NCBI RefSeq assembly: GCF_963678635.1
Contig: NC_087062.1
Location: 82,165,512-82,229,511 of the forward strand
DNA: 64,000 bases
Direction of reading: 5' to 3'
Source: Symsagittifera roscoffensis
Lineage: Eukaryota; Xenacoelomorpha; Acoela; Convolutidae
The notes beneath the pieces were generated by a model. That model was not told where the DNA came from and did not search any database. It was given only the letters and a program-made list of their open reading frames with translations. Positions 11,606 to 20,365 of this stretch are shown here, in pieces; the stretch's first letter is position 1, and every line of letters begins with the position of its first letter. Made by a program: the position numbers and the translations under genes.

Positions 11606-13409
11606 GCCGACAACTTGGATCCCTCCATGGCTCAAATTCCCACCCAGCCAACCTCCAAACTCAAATCCCAATAATCCCACTTTTTGCATTCCCACCAGCC
11701 GATTTTCTGATTATTAATATAACATAAAGCACGAATTCTGATACTAACTCAGATATTTCAGTTTTATACCCCATCTCACAATTTAATAACCCTAATGTAG
11801 AAACCCCCGACAAATTTGCAGACTCCGAACCATCTCCATCAAAGTATACTCAGACCAACTCCTCAGTTTTTTCAAAACCCCCTCTTCAACCAATTCCATC
11901 AAATCATTCACTCCCATCCGTTTCCACTCCTTCTTATGCTTCGCAAGTGACCCCAACCTATTCTCCACTTCATTCCGACATATCATATAATAATTCCCCA
12001 GATACCCCCCAAATTTCCCAGAAACTTGACAATTTTATTACTCTACAACAACAGTTAATACACCCTAACACCCTCACAATACATCAACTATCATCCACAA
12101 TAGAATCCTCAAACCCACCTACTCCTACACCCTCCTCAGCTTCCTCCAATCATCCATATCCACCGAAACACCTAGTAGCACTCACCGAGCTTATCGCACT
12201 TTTAAAGGAAAATTCGCAAATCACACATTCCCAACCAAACCCGGAACAGCCTGTGAATATATTAATCACCCACAACATACAAACACGAAAAACACAACAT
12301 TCGAACCTGCAATCACCTTACCCTCATTTCCACAATATACATTAAACACACCTAACGATACTAATGACACACTAAATTTTGTAGATGAACATGTTTTAAT
12401 GCCAACACTTCATTGGACAGCTTATCATCAATTTACTAACCCCCTTTGCCTACCACTAACTAATACTCATGACAGCATAGAAAAGAACAAAGAGATGTTA
12501 TATAGACTCACTACAACACTAACACCTCGACAATTTACTTACGTAGGATATAAAAAGTTACTAAAAACATTCACAGCACCCCGAGCTAACGAATTTACAA
12601 TAGAATATTACGACCATAATATCAACCGACCTAATCAAGACCAATTTTTAGATGAAGACCGCTTCGCTAACCCGCAACTAACAGAAAACTTTTTCATAAA
12701 AACATCATACGTATTCACACTTAATATTTTTGATAGAAAGTATGATCACATCATTTCAGAATCACTAGCTGATATTCCAGCATACGAAAGTTTCCATGAC
12801 AAATTTCAGTTATTTTCACTAAACTTTCACTTTCTTTCACCACATGAACGCGATTTGCACTGTTTCCACGATATTATGTTACGCACTAAGCAAACCCACA
12901 CATATACATACTATCGTTTTATACAAAATCTTTTTGATTTGCATACCCCATCAAGACAACCTCACCATCGTTTTCAGTTTCTCAACTCAAAGTACACGTC
13001 ACCATTTTTTCTTAATTTTACATATTGCATCAAAGATACTAACCTCCACGGCATCCTCCGCAACTATGACCCAGTTACCCAAATGTATATATTTTGTCCC
13101 ATCACGAAGACCTTCAATGCAGAAGAATCCAGACCCTTCCTTATCCCGCATGAATTTATCCAGCCTATTGAAATATCAATATTAGAATTCATTCACAATA
13201 CCAAATATAATCATAAAATATATAACCTCATTCAAAACACACCTTACGAGTTTGCAGTAGGCACCGAAGAATTAAAAACCATTAAAGCACTTCAATTGCT
13301 TTGGCCACTGCTGCAAACTAAGAACATCATACGCATACTAGCCAAATTACTAACAACATCAGATTTGATACACGACATCTTCCCCCACGGCTTTTCCGCA
13401 GAAGATTAA
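11602..13409 (+). pseudogene. ORF-B copy 3, full length, element L
   Basis: The only L copy that reaches the natural end. The ATG at 11602 overlaps the env stop. The N-terminal half is frameshifted near 11730 and 12345, but the folded half is open from about 12390 to the TAA at 13407-13409 (about 340 codons). It contains LHWTAYHQFTNPLCLPL, FTAPRANEF, FFIKTSYVFTLNIFDRKYD, HERDLHCFHDIML, FLNFTYCIKDTNLHGIL, CPITKTFNAEESRPFLIPHE and ALQLLWPLLQTKNI. It is collinear with R ORF-B and closely similar. No membrane segment or known catalytic motif is visible. Function unknown. Confidence 0.75.
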
Positions 13410-13412
13410 CAG

Positions 13413-13496
13413 GTAAGTATAATTTAAAATACTCTTCACTAATAAATTTGAATTATTACTAACCATTTTCTATCAATGTTTGATTTTAATTTCTAG
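13413..13496 (+). other. 84-base intron-like sequence after the ORF-B stop, element L
   Basis: Three bases after the ORF-B stop there is a canonical donor (CAG/GTAAGT). Eighty-four bases later comes an acceptor (TTTCTAG/TCTTCA) with ATTACTAACC, close to the TACTAAC branch consensus, about 35 bases upstream of it. Element R has the same arrangement with exactly the same length. This looks like a small spliceosomal intron between the last gene and the polypurine tract. Splicing is inferred from sequence only. Confidence 0.5.
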
Positions 13497-13517
13497 TCTT
13501 CACATCACGATCATCTA

Positions 13518-13546
13518 CAAAAAGAAGAAAAATAAAAATACAAATT
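13518..13546 (+). promoter_or_regulatory. Polypurine tract, element L
   Basis: An A/G-rich run (AAAAAGAAGAAAAATAAAAA) lies just before the TG that begins the LTR. In this class of element it primes plus-strand DNA synthesis. The matching place in R is also A/G-rich. Confidence 0.6.
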
Positions 13547-14252
13547 TGTTAAATTTTCTTAAAATTCGTTAATTTCTTGCACTAAATAGTGTAATAAAAT
13601 GTAGTAATTTTATCTATAAAATATTTCCCCATGAAGCAGTAAACTTAATTACGATGAAAATTTATAAATTCAAGTATAAAGTAATACTCAAATTCTATGC
13701 AATAAATTACGAAAATGAGAAGAGAATACTAACCTTTTCAAATAGTTTCATTCACTCGCACATGAATTCTATCCAAACTCGCACAGCTCGCCCACGAAGA
13801 ATTGTTTAAATAATGATTTTAAGTTTCAAGCTTTCACACTTAACAACTCTAACACACGATAACAAATTTCAAATTTTCCTTTAACCCGGTGGGAAAGGAA
13901 TTATATACTAAACCAAACTAACCAACGCAGCTTACTAAACACCACATATCATAAAATAACAGCATGACTAAGAAAAGAAAACCAACGGTACCCAAACCGG
14001 ATTAACCCAGTTTAAAACTGGATAATTTATTCTTTTGAAGACTATTATAAAGTCTAAGAAAGAAATAATAAAACACAAAAAAGTCGCAAGACAAACCTAT
14101 ACCAAAAACAATTTGATTTTTGAAAAAAGGACACAACCAAAGTAACAGAAGAAAGACCAACATAAACCCAACTTAAAACGTTATCACAAAACAGGACCTC
14201 TTAAAGAAACAGCATGAAATCATACTCACACTCCTGGCCTAACCCACCAGAG

Positions 14253-14272
14253 AGGACGTCCTGAGCATGCTC
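14253..14272. promoter_or_regulatory. Twin palindromes in U3, element L LTR
   Basis: Two perfect 10-base palindromes, AGGACGTCCT and GAGCATGCTC, stand side by side. They are flanked by two direct copies of GGCCTAACCCACC. The module is unchanged in the R LTR. It is a good candidate for dimeric transcription-factor binding. Confidence 0.4.
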
Positions 14273-15112
14273 TATAGCCGGCCTAACCCACCGCGCTACA
14301 TCCACGCTTTGTGACCACACTTCAATTTTTAATAAGAGGTACTCAAGGGTGAGTACCTCTTCAAAATAACCGAACTAAAACAAAATGCTCTTGTGAAAAC
14401 GACTAACTAAAATCATGATTAAGAAATTGAATTAACATAATTTTATAAAATGTAAATCATACTTTGCAGTATATAGATCATACACAACAACAAAGACGAA
14501 CATTCAAAGACCAGACGATCCCATCACACTCGAACAAAAGAATGGCTAAACACACTCGACACGCCCTCCACAATCACGACTCAAAGGATTTAGAGTACGA
14601 CTTGACTTCGCAGAAAAGGACTTCATTGAACTAGACCAATGACCACCTCGATGTACAAGTATACGTACAGATCCGAGTTACAAGGCATCCCTTCCACACA
14701 CGATCTTCACGCCGTTCCCAGACGAGGTTGCACACAAAACAAGTTCTCTACATAATACAGAAAAACCTGTCATAGCAAACCATTTTGAAATTGGATTGAT
14801 TTCATTGGGGATCACAGTCGTTGTCGAAAGACGACGTAATAATTTCCTGTCCATAATTCCAGCGTCCCGGAACTTCCTTATCCAAGAGGAACCGGACAAG
14901 AAAATGATGTTAGCCAAATACCAACGTTCATCATCCATCCTTCAAATTGCAGAAAGATAATTCTAAAAAACTCTGTAAAACCCGGATGGGTGGAGCCTGA
15001 TCTGAACTACAATTTATAATTGGATAAATTGGATATTTTACCACTGTAAAATATTTAATATTAACCAATCATATTCCATCTAACTAACAACCCGCTTCCC
15101 ACTTATATGTAA

Positions 15113-15140
15113 GTGCTGAAATTGGTTGTAATTTCAGCAC
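15113..15140 (+). repeat. Hairpin/inverted repeat in the LTR, element L
   Basis: GTGCTGAAATT and AATTTCAGCAC form an 11-base perfect stem with a 6-base loop. R has a 13-base version, and the diverged E4 LTR keeps the stem with changed bases (GGCTGAAAC/GTTTCAGCC). Confidence 0.6.
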
Positions 15141-15269
15141 CAGAGAGAGTTGAATTTAACTTAGAAATTAGTTGCCTCTCCAAGAGAACTTCAGCAGTTG
15201 CAATAAGCCAGTATAATCTAGATTTATTGAGCCTAGCAGAGACTAGTTAAACACCCTGAGACTAGTAGA

Positions 15270-15275
15270 TATAAG
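15270..15275 (+). promoter_or_regulatory. TATA box, element L LTR
   Basis: TATAAGAG lies about 135 bases before the LTR end. The same motif is at the same place in the other three LTRs (16689-16694 and 32752-32757 on the minus strand, 51417-51422 on the plus strand). Confidence 0.55.
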
Positions 15276-15407
15276 AGTAAGGTTAGGATCGGTATTAGAC
15301 TAAGAAGTTGCACGAATCTATCCGGCCGAAAAAAAGATAGCGTGACGAGCAGACGGTGTACCCTATCCGAAATTACTCTATGAGTTAACCACATCGGTCC
15401 TAACTCA

Positions 15408-16556
15408 AAAATCTATTATAACAGACTACAATAATAAGTTATAATCTCTATAATCGACTTCTAAACCTAATCAAATTTTTATTGTCCATTTAATCATCCT
15501 TAACATTTTTTTAAACATGTTTACCACTCCCCGATGAACGTTTCAGCAGGGCGGGTTGACCGTGGGTATAAACGATGGAGTAGTGTAGACTGGGGGGACG
15601 ACAAGGGACGACAGAGGAAAGTAAACTTGATTAAAGAGAGAAAATAAAAATCATCAAAAAACAATAAACTAAAAAGATATAAGAACAAGACTGCTCGTAT
15701 CAGGGCGAAGCCCTGAATGTTCCAACTGTCTTTTAAGGTTTATGGATCAGTAATAAAATTAAAAAATTTAATGAAATTTAAAAATGAAAAAAAATTTCTA
15801 AAATTTTTTATGAAAACCATCCCCCCACATGCCATATACAGTACAAAAGAAACTAATTTGCTCCTTGTAACAAACCAATTCTAACACATTGGCTTCTTTC
15901 AACCAATTTGGAGCGGTTTCTAAGACGGATTAACTCTCCGTTTACGCGTTAATAGCGCGAAATATATCGCGCGTTAATTGTCCCAAATTGGCCAAGATGG
16001 AATCTTTAAACCCCGGTAACTTTACAAAAATTGATGACAGGTGAAATATCTTTTCAAATTTGAGCTCATGACAACAATACTTTTTGAAGGATATAAGAAA
16101 ATTCCGTCAAAAATGGCTAGTTAAAAAGTCGAAATTTGTCTGAAGAAAAAAAACCCAACCCGAGCACAAATATTCCGTTACTTTCGAATCGAAAGTCGGA
16201 ACAAGTTTTGATACAAACTATTGAAATAACGTAAATTTTTTTAAGCCAGATTAAATCTTTTTTTTCTGATGTAACGTGCATTCAGCTAAAGGCAAACTTT
16301 TGAATGTAGTAAGCTGTGTTTGAAATACTAACCCCAATTTAAACGTAATGATTTTTATATCGTTCGTTTAGTCCCCTCAACCACTCATTTTCTCCAAACA
16401 GTTTCATCCAGTCCCCCAATTTATTCTTACCCCTTGTTTACTGCCCCCTCCCAGAGTTATTCACATTTGCTTACCTTCCCCACATAGTAACCCGCTCCCC
16501 CACTGCTCAGCAGCCTAACAGTTGGTGCATACACAAAAGAGTGTGTACCAAAAGAG
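15408..16556. other. Spacer between tail-to-tail retroelements L and R
   Basis: No gene seen. It contains a stretch (15535-15665) resembling 35635-35765 beyond the Mutator-like element, one copy of the ~525-bp repeat and, at 16523-16556, a diverged copy of the Mutator-like terminal repeat (GTGTGTACCAAAAGAGTG) directly next to the R LTR. It looks like a relic of the same DNA transposon family into which an LTR element inserted. Confidence 0.5.
15682..16206 (+). repeat. Single copy of the ~540-bp dispersed/tandem repeat
   Basis: Runs from GACTGCTCGTATCAGGG to CGAAAGTCGGAACAA and matches the three tandem units at 33187-34796. It contains a near-palindrome around TAATAGCGCGAAATATATCG and the block TCCGTCAAAAATGGCTAG. 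Confidence 0.75.
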
Positions 16557-16823
16557 TGAGTTAGGACCGATGTGGTTAACTCATAGAGTAATTTCGGATA
16601 GGGTACACCGTCTGCTCGTCACGCTATCTTATTTTCGGCCGGATAGATTCGTGCAACTTCTTAGTCTAATACCGATCCTAATCTTACTCTTATACTATCT
16701 AGTCTCAGGTTGTTTAACTAGTCTCTGCTAGGCTCAATAGATCTAGGGTATACTGGTTTATTGCGGCAGCTGAAGTTCTCTTGGAGAGGCAACTAATTTC
16801 TAAGTTAAATTCAAATCTCTCTG

Positions 16824-16851
16824 GTGCTGAAATTACAAGTAATTTCAGCAC
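16824..16851 (-). repeat. Hairpin/inverted repeat in the LTR, element R
   Basis: A perfect 13-base inverted repeat (GTGCTGAAATTAC and its complement) around a 2-base centre. It is also present in the truncated 5' LTR at 32887-32914. Confidence 0.6.
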
Positions 16852-17675
16852 TTACAAAAAAGTGGGTTGTTAGTTAGATGGATCATGATTGGTTAATATT
16901 AAATACTTTACAGTGGTAAAATATCTAATTTATCCAATCATAAAATGTAGTTTAGATCAGGTTCCACCCATCCGGGTTTTACAGAGTTTTTTAGAATTAT
17001 CTCTGCAATTCAAAGGATGGATGATGGACGTTGGTATTTGGCGAACATCATATTCTTATCCGGTTTCTCTCGAAGTTCCAGGACGCTGGAATGATGGATA
17101 TCAATCGTTGTGTCTTCATGTGACAACGACTGTGTTTCCCAACGAAATCAATCTGATTTCAGAATGGTTTGCTATGACGGGTTTTTTCTGTTTTATGTAG
17201 AGAACTTCTTTTGTGTTCGACCTCGTCTGGGAATGGCGTGGAGATTGTGCGTGGAGGGGATGCCTTGTTACTCGGATCTGCACGTATACTTGAACATCGA
17301 GGTGGTCATTGGTCTAGTTCAATGAAGTCCTTTTCTGCGAAGTCAAGTCGTACTCTAAATCCTTTGAGTTGTGATTGTGGACGGCATATTGGTTGTGGTT
17401 GGCCATTCTTTTTCGAGTGTAGTGGGGTCATTTTGTCTTTGGATGTTCGTCTTTGTTGTTGTATGCTGATCTATATACTGCAAGGTATAATTTACATTTT
17501 ATAAAATTTTTATTAGTTCAGTGTTTTAATTATGATTTTGTTTAGTTTTTTTCACAAAAGCATTTTGTTTTAGTTCAGTTATTTTGAAGAGTTACTCAAC
17601 CTTGAGTACCTCTTATTAAAAATAGAAGTTTGGTCACAAAGCGTGGATGTAGCGCGGTGGGTTAGGCCGGCTATA

Positions 17676-17695
17676 GAGCATGCTCAGGACGTCCT
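17676..17695. promoter_or_regulatory. Twin palindromes in U3, element R LTR
   Basis: GAGCATGCTC directly followed by AGGACGTCCT, both perfect palindromes, flanked by two GGTGGGTTAGGCC direct repeats. Same bases as in L. Confidence 0.4.
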
Positions 17696-18421
17696 CTCTG
17701 GTGGGTTAGGCCAGGAGTGGGAGTATGATTTCGTGCGGTTTCTGTGAGCGGTCCTGTTATGTGATAACGTTTTATGTCGGGTTTGTGGTGGTTTTTCTTA
17801 TGTTTCGTTGGTTGTGTCTTTTTTTCAAAAATCAAATTGTTTTTGGTATGGGTTTGTCTTTCGACTTTTTTGTGTTTTATTATTTCTTTCTTTGACTTTA
17901 TAATAGTCTTCAAAAGAATAAATTATCCAGTTTTGAACTGGGTTAATCCGGTTTGGGTACCGTTGGTTTTCTTTTCTTAGTCATGCTGTTATTCTATGAT
18001 TTCTGGTGTTTAGTAAGCTGCGTTGGTTAGTTTTGTTTAGTATATAATTCCTTTCCAACCGGGTTAAAGGAAAGTGTGAAAATTGTTATCGTGTGTTAGA
18101 GTTGTTGAGTGTGAAAACTTGAAACTGAAATTCTTTATTTAAACAATTCTTCGTGGGCGAGCTGTGAGAGTTTGGATAGAATTCTTGTGCGAGTAAATGA
18201 AAATATCAAAAGGTTAGTACTGCATTTTCGTCTTATCAATTTACTACATAGAATTTTAATTTTACTGCTAGTTTTGGGGAAAAATTAAGTTACAAATTTT
18301 TATCATTATTAGAATTACTGCTTTTGGGGAAACAATTTATAAATTAATTTACTACATTGGTATGAATTTTATTATATTTATCTAGTGCAAAATATTAATA
18401 GAGCTTAGAAAAATTTTAACA

Positions 18422-18460
18422 AGTTTTCTATTTTTTGTTTTTCTTTTCTGTTTTTTGCAG
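18422..18460 (-). promoter_or_regulatory. Polypurine tract, element R
   Basis: On the minus strand an A/G-rich run (AAAAAACAGAAAAGAAAAAC and on) leads to the LTR start. A few C and T bases interrupt it. Confidence 0.5.
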
Positions 18461-18478
18461 ATGATCGTGGGATGAAGA

Positions 18479-18562
18479 CTAAAAATCTAAATGAGACATG
18501 ATAAAGAATGGTTAGTATTAATTTAAATTTATTAGTGAAAAATATGTATAAATTATATTTAC
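18479..18562 (-). other. 84-base intron-like sequence after the ORF-B stop, element R
   Basis: The donor CAG/GTAAAT follows the ORF-B stop by three bases; TACTAAC and the acceptor TTTTTAG/TCTTCA follow. Length and position equal those in L, although the inner sequence has diverged. Confidence 0.5.
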
Positions 18563-18565
18563 CTG

Positions 18566-20365
18566 TTAGTCGTCGGGGAAAAAACCGTGGGGCAAGATGT
18601 CGTGTATTATGTCGGAGTTTGTTAGTAATTTTGCTAGTATGCGAATGATGTTTTTAGTTTGAAGCAGTGGCCAAAGCAATTGAAGTGCTTTAATAGTTTT
18701 TAGTTCTTCAGTGCCAACTGCAAACTCATAAGGTGTGTTTTGAATGAGATTATATAATTTGTGATTGTATTTAGTGTTGTGGATGAATTCTAATATTGGG
18801 ATTTCTATAGGTTGGATAAATTCATGTGGGATAAGGAAGGGTCGGGATTCTTCTGCGTTAAAGGTCTTCGTGATGGGACAAAATATATACATTTGGGTTA
18901 TGGGATCATAATTGCGGAGGATACCGTGAAGATTAGTAACTTTGATGCAATATGTGAAGTTAAGAAAAAATGGTGAAGTGTATTTAGAGTTAATAAACTG
19001 AAAACGGTGGTGTGGTTGTCTTGATGGAGTGTGTAGATCAAAATGATTTTGTATGAAACGATAATATGTATATGTGTGGGTTTGTTTAGTGCGTAACATA
19101 ATGTCGTGTGAGCAGTGCAAGTCGCGTTCATGTGGTGCAAGGAAGTTGAAGGTTAGTGAAAATAATTGAAATTTTTCTTTAAAACTTTCGTAAGCTTGCT
19201 TGTCGGTTAGTGCTTCAGAAATGACGTGGTCAAATTTGCGATCAAATATATTGAGTGTAAATACATATGGTGTTTTGATGAAGAATTTTTCTGTGATTTG
19301 TGGGTTAGCGAAGCGATCATCATCTAAAAATTGGTCTTGGTTAGTTCGGATGATGTTATGATCGTAATATTCTAGCGTAAATTTGTTAGCTCGGGGTGCA
19401 GTGAATGTTTTTAGTGACTTTTTAGTTCCTATATAAGTGAATTGTCTATGTGTTAGTGGTGTGGTGAGTCGATATAGCATATCTTGATTTCTTTCTATAT
19501 CGATATGAGTATTAGATAATGGCAGGCAAAGGGGATTAGTAAAATGATAATATGATGTCCAATGAAGTGTAGGCATTAAAACATGTTCATCTACAAAACT
19601 ACGTGTGTCGTTAGTGTCATGAGGAGTGTTTAAAGTATATTGTGGCAATGAAGGTAAAGTGATTGCTAGAAAATCTTTCGTGTTAGTGTGATTTGGATGA
19701 TTAATATATTCACGGGCTGTTCCTGGTTTTGTTGGGAATGGATGGTTTGGGAATTTTCTTTTGAAAGTGCGATAAGCTCTATTAGTGCTATTTGATGATT
19801 CGATGGATGTGGATGATTGTGCTAATGATGCGGTATAAGCTGAAGAGGTTGTAGGGGTAGGTGGGTTTGAGGATTCTATTGTGGAAGAAATCTGATTTAT
19901 AGTGGGGGTGTCAAGGTGTAATGGTTGTTGTTGTAGGGTGATAAAATTATCTAGTTCTTGGGAGATTTGGGGAATATCTGGAGAATTGGATGATCGGCCT
20001 GAATGAAATGAAGAGTAGGTTGGGGTGACTTGTGAAGCGTAAGAGGGTGTAGAAATGGATGGGAGTGGGTTATTTGGTTGAAAAGGGGGTGTTGAAAAAA
20101 TTGAGGAGTTGGTTTGAAAATTATTAGATGGAGATGGTTCAGAGTCTGCAAATTCATCAGGGGTTTCAATATTAGGGTTATTGAGTTGTGAAATGGAGTA
20201 TAAAACTGAAATATTTGAATTAGTGTCTGAATTCATGCCTGATGTCATATTACTAGTTGGGAAATCGGGTGGCGGGAAAGCAAAAAGTAGAATTATTGTA
20301 ATTGGAGTGTTGAGGTTGCTTGGGTGGGAATTTGAGCGGTGTAGGGATCCAAGTTGTCGGCTCAT
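18566..20365 (-). CDS. ORF-B, intact unknown protein of 599 residues, element R
   Basis: The longest uninterrupted frame in the window and the only intact gene of element R. It starts at ATG 20365, sharing ATGA with the env stop, and ends FFPDD-stop. Residues 1 to about 190 are Ser/Thr/Pro/Asn-rich and probably disordered (SSTIESSNPPTPTTSS). A linker holds RTFKRKFPNHPF. Residues from about 260 to 599 look folded: LHWTSYYHFTNPLCLPLSN, FVFTL-like strands, HERDLHCSHDIML, FFLNFTYCIK, CPITKTFNAEESRPFLIPHE and ALQLLWPLLQTKNIIRILAK. There is no signal peptide or membrane span. I do not recognise a family. Position after env suggests an accessory or structural protein read by stop-start coupling or from a spliced RNA. 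Intactness amid decayed neighbours may be chance. Confidence 0.75.
   Translation of the reverse strand: MSRQLGSLHRSNSHPSNLNTPITIILLFAFPPPDFPTSNMTSGMNSDTNSNISVLYSISQLNNPNIETPDEFADSEPSPSNNFQTNSSIFSTPPFQPNNPLPSISTPSYASQVTPTYSSFHSGRSSNSPDIPQISQELDNFITLQQQPLHLDTPTINQISSTIESSNPPTPTTSSAYTASLAQSSTSIESSNSTNRAYRTFKRKFPNHPFPTKPGTAREYINHPNHTNTKDFLAITLPSLPQYTLNTPHDTNDTRSFVDEHVLMPTLHWTSYYHFTNPLCLPLSNTHIDIERNQDMLYRLTTPLTHRQFTYIGTKKSLKTFTAPRANKFTLEYYDHNIIRTNQDQFLDDDRFANPQITEKFFIKTPYVFTLNIFDRKFDHVISEALTDKQAYESFKEKFQLFSLTFNFLAPHERDLHCSHDIMLRTKQTHTYTYYRFIQNHFDLHTPSRQPHHRFQFINSKYTSPFFLNFTYCIKVTNLHGILRNYDPITQMYIFCPITKTFNAEESRPFLIPHEFIQPIEIPILEFIHNTKYNHKLYNLIQNTPYEFAVGTEELKTIKALQLLWPLLQTKNIIRILAKLLTNSDIIHDILPHGFFPDD

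Larger units (their letters stand above)
13547..15407 (+). repeat. 3' long terminal repeat, element L (1861 bp)
   Basis: Begins TGTTAAATTTTC and ends CCTAACTCA, the TG...CA ends usual for LTRs. It aligns along its length with the inverted LTR of R (16557-18421, 1865 bp), which fixes both ends. Notable parts are adjacent palindromes at 14253-14272, a hairpin at 15113-15140 and a TATAAG box at 15270 followed by the conserved terminal ~140 bases. The LTR would supply promoter and polyadenylation signals. It carries no ORF conserved between copies. Confidence 0.85.
16557..18421 (-). repeat. 3' long terminal repeat, element R (1865 bp)
   Basis: Read on the minus strand it starts TGTTAAAATTTT just after an A-rich purine tract and ends CCTAACTCA at 16557. 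It is collinear with the L LTR in inverse orientation, and its last ~410 bases are repeated at 32620-33028. The TATAAG box is at 16689-16694. Confidence 0.85.

Noticed and set aside
14678-14938. 86-codon antisense frame inside the L LTR, with a similar region on the opposite strand of R (16889-17325)
   Set aside because: An antisense retroviral gene was considered, but the two LTRs differ here by indels that break the frame, so it is not conserved as protein.
15408-16556. Target-site duplications around the LTR elements
   Set aside because: The L 5' end is outside the window and the R 5' LTR is truncated, so no pair of flanks can be compared.
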